Part shown: positions 34,867 to 47,200 of the stretch, in pieces
How positions within the stretch are numbered: the first letter of the stretch is position 1
Layout: each line of letters opens with the position of its first letter
NCBI GenBank assembly: GCA_902729315.2
Contig: LR746264.1
Coordinates: 5,977,878 to 6,041,877 of the forward strand
DNA length: 64,000 bases
From: Spirodela intermedia
Lineage: Eukaryota; Streptophyta; Magnoliopsida; Alismatales; Araceae
Direction of reading: 5' to 3'
The notes under the pieces: model-generated
Told to the model about the DNA's origin: nothing
What the model saw: only the letters and a program-made list of their open reading frames with translations
The model's database searches: none
Made by a program: the position numbers and the translations under genes

Positions 34867-37807
34867 ATGGACATCAGCAGCGAGGCAAAGGTGGACTCGT
34901 TCTCGATCGGGCCCTCCACGGTGGTGGGGCGGACGATCGCCCTCCGGGTCCTCCTCTGCAGCTCCGTCTCGCACCTCCGCCACCAGCTATTCCGGCTCCT
35001 GAGCGTCTGGCTCGCCGCAACTAAGGACGTCGTGCTCCCGGTCCTCTCCTGGTTCCACCCCCGGAACGCGCAGGGCATCCTCGTCATGGTCACCCTCGTC
35101 GCCTTCCTCCTCAAGCGGTTCACCAACGTGCGCGCGCGCGCCGAGTCGGCTTACCGGCGCAAGTTCTGGCGCAACATGATGCGCAGCGCGCTGACCTACG
35201 AGGAGTGGGGCCACGCCGCCAAGATGCTCGACAAGGAGCAGCCCAAGACGAACGAGGCCGACCTCTACGACGAGGAGCTGGTGCGCAACAAGCTCCAGGA
35301 GCTGCGCCAGCGCCGCCAGGAGGGCTCCCTCAGGGACATCGTCTTCTGCATGCGCGCCGATCTCTTCAGGAACCTCGGCAACATGTGCAACCCCCAGCTC
35401 CACAAGGGCCGCCTCCAGGTGCGCTTCCCGAACATCGGTTTGCGGAGCCTGCTGGCCTTCCCGATTTGTTTGTTCATTCCTGTTCTTCATCCACCCTCCA
35501 AAAACAAAAAAAAAGAAACCCAGAGACCTGCGGATTGATTGAGTGGCTTGTTTCCCGGTTACTGATGGTGGACCGGCGTGGGGTACCAAATTTCTCAGGT
35601 GCCGAAGCTCATCAAGGAGTACATCGACGAGGTCTCTGCGCAGCTGAAGATCATCTGCAACTCGGACTCGGAGGAGCTGCTGCTGGAGGAGAAGCTCGCG
35701 TTCATGCACGAGACCCGGCACGCGTTCGGGCGGACGGCGCTGCTGCTCAGCGGCGGCGCGTCCCTGGGGGCCTTCCACGTGGGCGTGGTGAGGACGCTGG
35801 TGGAGAACAAGCTCCTGCCCCGGATAATCGCCGGCTCGAGCGTGGGGTCGATCATGTGCGCCGTCGTGGCCACGCGGTCGTGGCCGGAGCTAGAGAGCTT
35901 CTTCGAGGACTCGTGGCACTCACTGCAATTCTTCGACCAGCTGGGCGGAATCTTCACGGTAGTGAGGCGGGTGATGACGCAGGGGGCGCTCCACGAGATC
36001 CGCCACCTGCAGATGCTCCTGAGGAATCTCACCAGCAACCTCACATTCCAGGAGGCCTACGACATGACGGGCCGCATCCTCGGGGTCACCGTCTGCTCCC
36101 CGAGGAAGCACGAGCCGCCTCGGTGCCTCAACTACCTGACCTCGCCCAACGTGGTCATCTGGAGCGCCGTCACCGCCTCCTGCGCGTTCCCCGGCCTGTT
36201 CGAGGCGCAGGAGCTCATGGCCAAGGACAGAGCCGGTAACTTGGTTCCCTTCCTCGCCCCCTTCCTGGCGGGGCCCGGGGAGGCCCCCCGCCGCTCCTCG
36301 GCTCGCCGGTGGCGGGACGGGAGCCTGGAGAGCGATCTGCCCATGATCCAGCTGAAGGAGCTCTTCAGTGTCAACCACTTCATCGTCAGCCAGGCGAATC
36401 CGCACATCGCGCCTCTCCTGAGACTGAAGGAGCTTGTCAGAGCCTACGGGGGGGACTTCGCCGCCAAGGTATAACCCAGCCATTTTGATGAATTTACCAT
36501 GTTCTGTTTGCTGATCGCCCACATCATCATTGCCCCCTCATCTGTGCATTGCATATATATTCTACAGCTCGCCCATCTTGCGGAGATGGAAGTGAAGCAC
36601 AGGTGCAACCAGATTCTGGAGCTAGGGTTCCCTCTCGGAGGGCTCGCCAAGCTCTTCGCGCAGGAATGGGAGGGGGACGTTACGGTGGTGATGCCGGCCA
36701 CCCTTGCTCAGGTACGGACGACCGTCTGACCTTGTGGGGACGCGCTTCCGTCCTCACTTCGGTGCGGTTCTTACATCTACTGTGTCACCTGATGGGGACT
36801 GTTTCTTTTGTGGGCCGCACCGCCAGTATTCGAAGATCATTCGGAACCCATCTCATGTGGAGCTCCAGAAGGCGGCTAATCAGGGAAGGCGCTGCACTTG
36901 GGAGAAGCTGTCGGCGATAAAGGCCAACTGCGCCATCGAGCTCGCTCTGGACGAGTGCGTCGCCGTCCTCAACCACATGCGCCGGCTCAAGAGGAGCGCC
37001 GAGAGGGCGGCGGCAGCGTCGCAGGGGGTCGCCACCGCTGCCAGGTTTAGCGCGTCGAAGAGGATCCCCTCGTGGAATCGGATCGCCCGAGAGAACTCGT
37101 CCGGCTCCCTCGAGGACTACGCCGTAGTGGACTTTGCAGCATCCCATCAGGGCAGTGCCGCCCACGCCGGTGGCACCTCGGGAAGCGCCGTCCGCCCCCA
37201 GCACGGCGTGCACGACGGCAGCGACAGTGAATCGGACAGCGGCGATCTAGGGTCTTGGACGAGGTCTGGCGGGCCTCTGATGAGGACATCTTCGGCGAAC
37301 AAGTTCATCACCTTCGTTCAGAGTCTGGGAGCGCGGGAGGACGCCGCCGAGAGCCATGACGCGGCCCAACATTCGGTCTCCTTTACCATCCAAGGATTAG
37401 CGGCCGGCGGGGAGCCGCACCACGACGGCGGCCTCAGGGTGACGACGCCGGACGGAGGAGACTCGGAGAACAATGGTGGGGAGTCCGACTGCAGAAGAGA
37501 CGCCGCAACGACTCCCACCAGCATCGTAGTCTCGGAAGGGGACTTGCTGCAGCCCGGGAGGATTCCCAACGGCTTCGTCTTAAGTGTCGTGCGGAAAGAG
37601 GTTCTCACTCTCACGAACCGGGGCAACGAGAGCGGCGCCGATTCCTCCTATCCCTGTTCTGCGGGGGCCGTCACGGCTGACTGCGTGCAGATTGAGAACT
37701 TCGGTCCCGACGCCGCCTCCGACACCGACGAGGACGAGGACGGCGGGGCGGCTGCCGGGCCAGGAGGGACGGAATATCCTTCTGCGGGCAATTGGAGCAG
37801 TGGTTAA
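34867..37807 (+). CDS. SDP1: SUGAR-DEPENDENT1-type triacylglycerol lipase
   Basis: Exons 34867-35418, 35599-36468, 36568-36711 and 36827-37807 (all phase 0, GT-AG) give 848 aa, close to the ~825 aa of Arabidopsis SDP1. The N-terminus MDIS..SIGPS..GRT is typical of SDP1. A hydrophobic segment (70-83) is followed by the DUF3336 region (about 90-225) and the patatin domain: SGGA loop (235-238), GSSVG with nucleophile Ser265, and RWRDG with Asp424. After the catalytic part come the conserved [15 protein letters not shown] stretch, ATLAQ at the exon 3 end, and a low-complexity C-terminus with a conserved [13 protein letters not shown] motif near 760-772. SDP1 starts triacylglycerol breakdown on oil bodies in germinating seeds. 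The gene ends 321 bp from the stop of a convergent CML gene. The start has no better alternative upstream. Confidence 0.95.
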
Positions 37808-37895
37808 CCCTAGTCTCTCTGCCACAACCGTGGGAGTAGAGTCTTCTCTATACAGATTATAAAATAGATAATGGATTCTGCATTCACCTAATTCT

Positions 37896-37920
37896 CCCTC
37901 TCTCTCTCTCTCTCTCTCTC
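37896..37920. repeat. (CT)n microsatellite in the shared 3' region
   Basis: A CT run of about 25 bp between the stop codons of the second lipase (37807) and the convergent CML gene (38129). Probably within the 3' UTR of one or both transcripts. Confidence 0.85.
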
Positions 37921-38128
37921 CCTAATGAGATGGCAACCAATTGGAGTTGGTATCGGATAGTGCTTTTAACAGAACCAATAATTGCATTTCTTCCTTTTAC
38001 AGGAATTACCTAGCCAAAAGGTCGAAAATGGATATTTTTGCATCCAAGTCCACAAAAAGAGGGGGATTTTTCTCGTATTCCATCTCCGACCGTCGGTCGG
38101 GCCGGGGGCTACGGCGGCGGCATCATCA

Positions 38129-38920
38129 TCATCTTTGTCCGCCCATCATGCGGACGAAGTCGTCGAAGCAGACGTAGCCGTCGCCGCGGGAGTCGACGCC
38201 GCGGATCATGCCGCGGCAGTCGTCGAGGGTGCAGCGATCGTCCCCCAGGGTTAGGAAGACGCCCAGCAGCTCCTCTGCAGAGATATTACCGTCTCCGTCG
38301 GCGTCGAAGATGCCGAAGGCTTCCCTCAGATCGTCGTGCCCCAGGCTGGCGGCGGCGCCCCAGCCAGAGGACGGCAGGACGGGCGCCAGAACGCCGAACT
38401 CCTCCAGGCTGATGCAGCCGTCGCCGTCGCGGTCGACCTCCGCCATCATCATCGACAGCTCCTCTTCGGTCGGCGGGTCCGACTTTCCCAGCCGGCCCAG
38501 GACCAGCTCCAGCTCCTCCTTGGTGATCTTCCCGTCGCCGTCGCGGTCGAACACGCAGAACAGCTCCGACACCGCTGGGGGGACGGCAGGGGAGGGCTTT
38601 GGGCCTGCTGCGGGGGGTAGTATGGCGACCGCCTTGGAGGCGAGGTCAGCGGGGGAGGGAGACCAGTACTCCGCATCAAGGCAGGAGGCGTTGCGGCCGA
38701 TGATGACTGTCCGTGGGGTGCGCGCGGTGGCCTTGGAGAAGGAGTCGCTGCCGCTGGCCCCCGACGAGCGGCTCGATCCGGTCGACGAGGCGTCGTTCCG
38801 CGAGGCGGATCGCTCCTTGGATCCCCTCTTCGTCTTGCTCTTCTTCCCCCCGCCGGACCCCTTCGGAGACGACGGGCACGACGAGGCGGAGGAGGAGAAC
38901 AAAGAGGCGATTAGTTTCAT
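38129..38920 (-). CDS. Calmodulin-like EF-hand protein (CML35/36-like)
   Basis: Intronless, 263 aa. The start at 38920 is preferred over the in-frame Met at 38980 because its context GCGGCCATGAA is a strong plant start and the protein then begins MKLIASLF, a common CML form. Residues 9-90 are a serine- and lysine-rich, probably disordered extension. Four EF-hand loops follow: 125-136 (D-R-D-G-D-G..E-E), 163-174, 206-217, and 243-254, which has Arg at position 3 and Asp at position 12 and so may bind calcium weakly or not at all. CMLs sense calcium and regulate partner proteins. Late Cys and Val replace the usual residues of loop four. Transcription is convergent with the upstream lipase. CML number is by resemblance only. 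Confidence 0.92.
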   Translation of the reverse strand: MKLIASLFSSSASSCPSSPKGSGGGKKSKTKRGSKERSASRNDASSTGSSRSSGASGSDSFSKATARTPRTVIIGRNASCLDAEYWSPSPADLASKAVAILPPAAGPKPSPAVPPAVSELFCVFDRDGDGKITKEELELVLGRLGKSDPPTEEELSMMMAEVDRDGDGCISLEEFGVLAPVLPSSGWGAAASLGHDDLREAFGIFDADGDGNISAEELLGVFLTLGDDRCTLDDCRGMIRGVDSRGDGYVCFDDFVRMMGGQR

Positions 38921-41282
38921 GGCCGCGGAGGGAGGAAGAGAAAGCAGGGCTACTTGGACTGATAGGTTAGATACTAACAAGCAGAGGTAGAACCAGGTAA
39001 GGGGGGAGGAAGAAGAGGGGAAAGCGGGGAGAAGACGAGGAGTGAGGAGTCCACGGCCATCTCGCTGATTTAATGGGTGCCAGAAGCAAGCCGCAGGAAG
39101 CCCGCAGCGAGCTTCCGCGAAGCTTCCTCTGAGTTCCTAGCTTGCTTGACATTAACCGATCATGCAGACCCACCACCCTCTCTCTCTCCCTCTCTCTAGC
39201 GCAACTTTTGATGTAGATCTACCCACGGAGATGGATGTACTGCGGCTCCTTCGTGCGTCGTCGCCATGCGGCCCTGAATCAACATCCCCCGTGGCTGGTC
39301 CAGAAGACCCCTTCGAGCTAATCGTTACGAAGACCCCACAGCTCCCACCCCCTCCGTTGTTAACCGCTCCACATGTAAAACATGAATTCCACTTTCCCCG
39401 CCTATTCCCGTTATTTCGAAGCAGTAAAAAAACTGCCAATTCAAACCACTTTCTCGAACAAATCTTCTGATCTCAGCCTACTTCAAGATGGCTGCTTCAA
39501 GAATCACCTCTCGATTCGGAATCGCTCTCGAAGAAAGTCACTTAAAGTTGTTGGATTCTAAACCTCCATCACACGGCCCCGATCAACACTCGTTTCTAGT
39601 CCTTAATGAATGAGAGTCTTTCCATTAGTTCGTCTTGGAGAGGGATGTTCTCTCTGGCGTTCGGACTTACTTTTCTGTTTTGCCACCGGAGGGGTGGGAA
39701 TTTCTATTACTTTAATATTTGAGGACATTTTTATTTCGATGGGGCCTCAGCGCCTCCGTGGAAGGCATAGCTTCGGATTCTCTGGCCCTTCCCCACTCCC
39801 AACTTGCCGAGGCCGCGTTGGTCCGAAGGCCACCGTCGTTTAGTGAACCCCGGGGGCACGCAGGGCCCGAGGAAACCCCCCACTTCTACTTCTCTCGCAC
39901 ATTCCTCCTGCAGAGTCGGCCGCGGGGGAGGAAGAATAGTCTTCCCCTTCCACCGGCCTCTGGTCAGAGCCCCACGGAAGCCAACCGCCGGCAGCCTGCG
40001 CGGGCGGCTGCGGCGCTGTTCACCTGTGCCCACCCTGGAGCCGCGGTTCTACTTCCACGTCGAAGCAGCCCTGCCCTTCTTCCTCTCGCTGGCGTGTGAG
40101 GAGGAGGGTGGGTGAAGCTTCTTGGCTTCTTCCGCCCTTTTTTCACCTCTGCAGGTTGTCAGGTTGTCCCGTGGGGTCCCGAATCTCGTGAGCACGGGGT
40201 AGGAAGTCGCCGGTGGGCCAGAGGAGGCGCCCTTCCCCACCCGCCGTCGGACTGCCTGCCCAGTGGGTGGGGAGTCCGCTGGGCTTGGGGCACTGCGCGG
40301 AAGAGGACGTTCGCTGCCGGGAACTTGATACGAAGTTTCTCTTGAATCCAAGTTTGGTATGTCAAATATCTCTGGGCCTGGTCGTTGTCTGTTCCACGTC
40401 AGGTCCACTTGGACCGAAAATAGTTTTTACCGTCATCATGAGGTCATGGATGGCGTCATTCTCATACCTCGTGTTGACTCGTTAATGGGTATCCTGATCG
40501 TACCCACTCCCCGCCCCCTGACCTCAGAGGCGACGAGAGAGTAACATATTTTTAGTGGCCCGAAATGTAACTTTCAAAGTAAATTTAAATAATAATATTA
40601 TTCTTGGATCGAGCGATTGCGATTAAGATCCGCGGGTAACGATGCATATACTGAAGGGCCAGATTAATCCGATCTGCTAAATCGATCGAGGTTTTTTAGG
40701 CCCATCCCGCCAAAGATTATCTCCGTCATCGGATAGTCGTATTATTTCACATGGCGCCCAACCTCGCATTCGCCAAAGATTTCACTTATCATAAGCCCGC
40801 TGGGTGGCAGAACGCGGCACCGTTGAGCTCTCACGTGTGAAGGGTTGATCCGGGCCACGAATCATCCTTTCAAAAATAAGGTCGAGATATGCATCTGGCG
40901 GAATCTCCAATTGGCTCCTTTAGGCCTTCAGAATTTGAGATTCATTCACTCGTAATTTGGCCTCTTTGATCAAATTGTAGATAGCCCCTGGACCCTCCTA
41001 ATTTCGTTTTTTTATTCTTTCTTTTAATATACTTCTTGCTTGCTTTGAAAAAAAATGGTCGTGTTTAGAGTCGCGTCGCAGACGATCCCCGATTGTCGAT
41101 GGTACGCGGGTCACGTGCTGGGCGATGCTGTCGGTGGCCACGCGGTGCCCCGCCACTCCTCTGCCTCTGCACTTGGGTTCACCCCGCCGATCAGACCTGC
41201 GAGATCCGAGGGGAAAGAAGATGAGGAATAGGGCGGAAGGCGGGGTCCATTAGCCGCGCAGGGTAAGGGAGGGAGAGGAACG
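38921..41282. other. Divergent intergenic region between CML and PMT genes
   Basis: 2.4 kb with promoters for the CML gene (-) and the methyltransferase gene (+). A CT-rich run is near 39178-39200. The 39600-40550 stretch is GC-rich with overlapping open frames on both strands (up to 126 codons), none resembling a known protein. No further gene is supported. Confidence 0.6.
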
Positions 41283-44200
41283 ATGCTGAAGCAGGCGTTC
41301 GATTCGATGTCGGTCAAGCTGCTGCTGGCTGGTTTTCTCCTCATTATTGCGTCATTCTGCGCCGGGACATTCTTCGGCTCCGGTACTTCTCCCGTGGACG
41401 TAGATTCCAATCTACCGCCGGGGCATGAGCGGCCACAGCAGGGCCTGTCGGCGAGGTCTCCTGGTGAGCGACTAAAAATACCATATAGTCTCTCCCGCTT
41501 GTAGCTCAGTGCTCGATCGTTAAAACTTCGGAAAAATTGCCAATGAAAGTAACATGAAAGCAGGGCCAACCCGTCGTATTCGCATACGTTACGTTTTACA
41601 TTGCTTGCATTGGCGTCGTCTCCGCCCCCTCTGTCGCAGATCCTGTCAGCTCGAATGAATGGAGGGAGACAAGTATGTTCTCATGATAGAGTGATTTTTC
41701 ACTGATTCTTGAGAAATGTTATAGCTTTTCCGCAATGGCAGCTTTAACAATGCTGGAACAATTTGGCGTTTCATATATATATATAATTTCGGGGAATGAA
41801 AATTAGAAACTGTTAGCTGGCTGGGATGCAAAGTTTTTGTACTTCGAAGGCTGGAAGAAAGGTTTGCCTCATTTTAAGCTGGAGGATATTTTTTTTAAAG
41901 TTCCACAAGGCTTCGAAGCTGTGATTTTATCGTTTGAAGTAAGTCTTGGAGACGCTGACATTTGTGTTCATTTTTCTCACAATAGATGAAAAATTAGAGC
42001 AATGTGCTATAAAAAGAATCTGTGTTTTGAGTTCCCAATATGGGGTGCCTTTTTATCAAAAGTTTACATCCTGACTCATGCCACGCGAATTCACTGCATT
42101 CAATTCTATTCAATCCAATCATGTAATTAGTTTCAGTTCAGTTCAACGGGAATGGTAGTTTCTCATCCATTCCTTTTAGTGGACATGCTTTATCCTAGCG
42201 ATCGTTGTAGGAGCTCAGTCTCATGGAGAAGGATTTAGAAACTAATTGACATGTCAAAGGTATGATAGGGGGGTTATCCGTCTCTTACAGGATTATGCCT
42301 TTAAAAATACCAGCAAATAGAGCATGATGAGTTTCAGCAAAGCTCTAAAGATGCTGAGTGGATGTTGGAAACGTGCGTAGTCAGTTTTGCTCTCAGCAGT
42401 ATCACTCCGAATTATATTTCTCCTTATTCTCAACTAAAATGTGCGTTGCAGCAGATTGACTTGTTGGATTTAAATTCTAATAGAGAAGTGCGGAGGGTGT
42501 GGTGGTGTCATCCCTATGGTTAAGTAGAAGATAGTATCTAAACCTAAAGGGGAAAGAAGAATTCGGCACAGAAGCTTATGGTCACCACTAAGAACCCTGG
42601 CCTCAAATGACTTCCAAGTTGATGCATGGAAGATGAAAAAGTAGTAAAACAATGGGAGCATTGATTGGATTTGTGTCGCTCACTGATCATTCACCATGTG
42701 ATGCTTAAGGACAGAGCTGGAGTCTAATAAAAGGAATATATGTAGGTGGTGACATCTAAAGCAGATATTTCGTGGTGTATTCATGATTTTTAATGATAAG
42801 CTCATAATACATCACAGTCAATATGTAGAAGCAAGTATAACCCCCGAGAACACTGAATAATCTTTCTTTCTTCCAGTTATTATCCTTGGATTGCTGTGTC
42901 AACAGGTTGTGCATATCAATTGTATCCATTTTTAGCGCCTTCAATGTGTAATGATCAAATACGAGTGTAGTTGGGATATGCTTGATCTCAATCGAAAGTT
43001 AAGACAAAAGAAGAAATGTAAAGGGAACTAGAGAAAAAGAAGAAAATGTTTGAGAGTACAGGGAGCAGTAGCAGAATGAAAAAGACAGCTAACAGAAAGA
43101 GCAAAAAAAGAAGTCAGAATGGAGGGAGCTATAAGACAATGAAAAAGATGGGAATTTTGTTACGAATAATAACAGCAAGAGAAGCGTGTGGTTGAGGCAC
43201 CTAGCTGTGATCTCTCCCATAATGTAACTGACTTGGCAATATTTGCCAAATCTCAGTCCGAGTTGCAAGCATTCTAGCGGTGGCTGATCCTAAGATCTTT
43301 GGTTTTTGGAATTACATGATAATTTCGTTAGGGACATAAATTGCCATAACACTATTACTTGAAAATTTATGTAACCTGTATGAATCCTGTACTGCCGAAT
43401 AGCTGGCCCTTTTCATAGCCACTTGTCTCAAGGTGATGTGTGCTTACAGAAAATATTGTTTCCCTTTTAAGAATTTTATTTAGCTCGCAGGTGGAATCTA
43501 ATATTTTTGCTAACGAAATTATCTTACTTTAAATCTGGCTTATTGGCGTTTTTGGTAATTTTGGATTTTTATTGCTTCTCAGCCCTCAAATCCATGCCCT
43601 TGATATCTTGCAGGTCTATCGCAGCTCAAAAATAGAGTTTCTCTTTCTCTTAGAGGGGCTTCTATTTCCATTTCTGAAATGGGCGTCAATGTATGCCCTT
43701 TAGAATATAACGAGCATATCCCTTGCCATCCTTCTTATGTTAAACATAGTTTAGATGAAAGAAAGAGAGATCTTGAAAGACATTGCCCTCTCCCTCAGGA
43801 GCGCCTTTTTTGCCTGGTTCCTCCACCAGTTGACTATAAAATTCCAATAAAATGGCCAATTAGTAGGGACTACGTATGGCATAGTAATGTAAATCATACT
43901 CATCTTGCTGAAGTTAAAGGAGGGCAAAATTGGGTGCATGAGAAGAAGGAGCTATGGTGGTTTCCTGGAGGTGGTACTCATTTCAAGCATGGTGCTGCTG
44001 AGTACATTGAAAGGTCATCTTTGCTTTAATACAAGCAACACAATTTTTTAAATCATATTTTTCCTTTTTGTATCTGCTAGATCCTCTAAAACTAATTGTC
44101 TTTCCGAGATTATGCCGACTTCTTTTGAAATACTCACTACGTTTTGCTTTTTTAGAGCATCTCTGTGGTCCCTTTTCATTGTTTTGTTCCACAGATGTTT

Positions 44201-47200
44201 TGGTTTGCTGGTGTTTCCTGAGCCCCAATCTTTCTGATCTAGTGATGTGGCAAACATGCCATGATAATGTTCCCATAAAAGGGGCAATTTTCATTACGGG
44301 AGACTGTCGTTGGTAGAAAGTATGTTGCATTATTAGCTTACAAGCTTTTTACGAAATTAATTTTCTTATCTAATTTTGTACTTCTTAATTGGGATAGTTT
44401 GGGCTTTCATGCATCAGATATGCAGTACAATTGGTACTGGATTCACTTGCATATTGGCCACTGGATATCCGAATGTTTTAGTTGGGTGTTTGGCCCAATA
44501 TTTTATAATATAAAAAAGATTTTGTTATGTATGAAGGTCCCTATCAAATTTTAGCCATTCGAACATTCAAATGGTTAAGGAAATCTGATTGTATCCGATC
44601 TTTGAAAGTGTTTTGAGTTTGATATACCATGGCTGTTAATTTTCAGGGGCACATCTGATAGGTAGGTTGAGTTGTTCAGGTAAAGGCCAAGAATGACCTG
44701 ACCGATATGAAGTTTCAATTAAATTTAATTACTAATCATTGTTTATTGAATTTGCATATACTTTCAACAATCATTTTTTTTTCCCTTCAATTCAATGCCA
44801 GTGAACTTGGATCTTTGTTACACTATTAAATGTAGGATTTTAAGTATGATAGAAATTTATTTTGTTGGCAGTTGTTTCTTCAATTATGTGTTTCCTGTAG
44901 AATACCGGCGTGGATTAAGTGCATCTGAATTTACATGTGACTAAGTTTGATCAAGTGCATCCATGCGATGTGAGGATCACAGTGTCAAGGTCAGGTCCCG
45001 GATCGACAAGATTAGGTCGAAATTAACAAATATTTAAGGATATTCTTTTTCAAAATTTGAGGGTATCTATAAATATTTTTAATAAAAAGAAAATAAACTA
45101 GGAGAGTTGTTTTAATCTGAGCTTTCATAAAAGAAGCTTCCCTCTTTTCATCCCACCTCACCCAGATTTTGGCAACCTGACAACAACAATGGATAAACAA
45201 GAAAGACGGAGGAACCAGGGGTGGGTGCTGGTGGTGATGGTGTGGTCTTGCAATCATTAGCTTTTCTTCCTTTCCCTCCCTTTCCTTCCCTTCTTCTCTG
45301 CCTTCTCCCTTTCTGTAGATTTGGAAAAATATATGATGGATTGAGACAGTAAAAATATTGGAGGCAAAGGTCAAGATTAGAATCTAAGTTGTGCTATGTG
45401 AAATAATCGTTGTTATTGCCATAATGTAAAAAAGTCAAGTTTTGCTGTGTTTTTCCCATTGCTTTCTATCTTCTGAGGGATGGATCTGTTTTTCTATTTT
45501 ATGTGAAATGGAAGGATTGATGTGAAGATGGAGAAACTGCAATCCAGAATAGAAACAACTGGAAAATGCATTAAGTTTCTAATGTGCGAGTTTATTTGAA
45601 GAGCTGTTCGTGCTATCTTGCCGTTTCCATAAGTTGATGCAAGGGCCGTCACCAAAGAAAACTGGCCAGATGAGTTTTGAGAGAGATCCAACTTAGATTG
45701 TGAGATCAAGGCAGGCTTTTCTTCTGTTCAATTTTGAAACTTCAGAAAGCAAGAGTAGTTAATAATTTAAAGTTTCTGATATTCACCGTCAAATGGATGA
45801 ACATGAGTTCATGGTTAGGCAGATGGAAACTAATAGGAAATGATAAGTTGTTTTGATTCGTTGTTATAGTCTGAATGTTGCTTTGATTGGTTGTTATAGT
45901 GTGAATTCAATGCACCGTGGAACCCGTATTCAGATTACTCAAGTTTGATGCAATCAAAATTTGGATTATCATTGGTTGGGATTGCCAAAGTCAGTCATTC
46001 CAAACCTTCTTAAACCTTATCAACCCTCCCTGTAGGACTAGATCAGTTATGCCTGGCAATGGTGTATCTCAGTTGGGTCAACCAATTCGTGTCTGAATTA
46101 TAAGGCTTGGGCTATACCAGATGTGTTGATAACCGTTGTAAAATGATTTCTTATTGTCTATGTATTTCGATATATTTCTTTCAAGAAAATGTACTCTTTA
46201 CCATGTTTCGTCTCCTGGTCGGCCCACATTCCGAGTTCTCAGCCCAAAAATCTTTTGACAGTCATCTGGATGTCTCACTGCATTATCCATGCCCTTTGTG
46301 GCACCCTTTGCCATATTCTTCCGTTTATAGATTCTGATCCTGTGTATTAGTCTTATTTTGTCAGTCGGGACGTTCTTATCCATGATAACGGATCAAAATA
46401 TTCCATCTCTTGTGACAAAATATAGTGCTGAGAGTATACCTTCATGTTTGTTGATTCTGCCATGCTTTCCCTTCATTTGTTGGTCTAGTCTACGATTTAC
46501 ACCCTATGAACCACAGTACTGAGAATTTTTTTTACTGAAATTCAGAAGAAAAAATAGATTATTTTTCAGACCACCTTCTCAAAACTACCAAATAAAGGAG
46601 TTTCAATTGACTGAGATACGAAGCAGTAAGGGGCACACTTAACGGTTTGACATCTCGATTTCTTATGCCATAAGATCTCGCTTATCGTTCTGTTTTGATG
46701 ACTTGTGACTCCTTGTCATCATATGATTAAAATGTCAGGAACTTCCTGATCATTCTCGACTGTACTTTTTGCCACGTGCAGAGTGCGTGAAGCAAATCAT
46801 TTTGTTACCTCAATTCAACCACGAGTATGAAATTAAAAACATTAGTTGTAGGTATCCTAGCTATGATGTGACATTGTTGACATAAACAAGCTGATGACCA
46901 GTGAGGAGGTTGCCTGGTTCCCCTGCATATGGACCAATGTTGTTTATGGGTATCCATCTTGTGGCTGAAGAGTGAAGATCATTCCCCATTGACTCGCATT
47001 AGTAGTCTCAATAACACTATGCATTGGGTTTCAAACAGTATGGTACTCTCCTCAGAGTTTAGACTTGCTCAGATTTGCCGTAGTTCCTGATCATCTAAGA
47101 AAAAGACAATAACCATGCTTAACTGTGATGAAACTTAATCTGTATTTCATTTGAATTTGATTTGTTCTTAAAACTTCTGTGTTTCACTTCGAGTGGAGCA

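Noticed and set aside
38208-38990. 260-codon plus-strand ORF opposite the CML gene
   Set aside because: The minus frame has four EF-hand loops and a good start context; the plus frame is a GC-rich shadow with no motifs.
39719-40408. Overlapping ORFs up to 126 codons on both strands
   Set aside because: High GC, open on both strands, no recognisable domain and no splice-consistent extension into a longer product.
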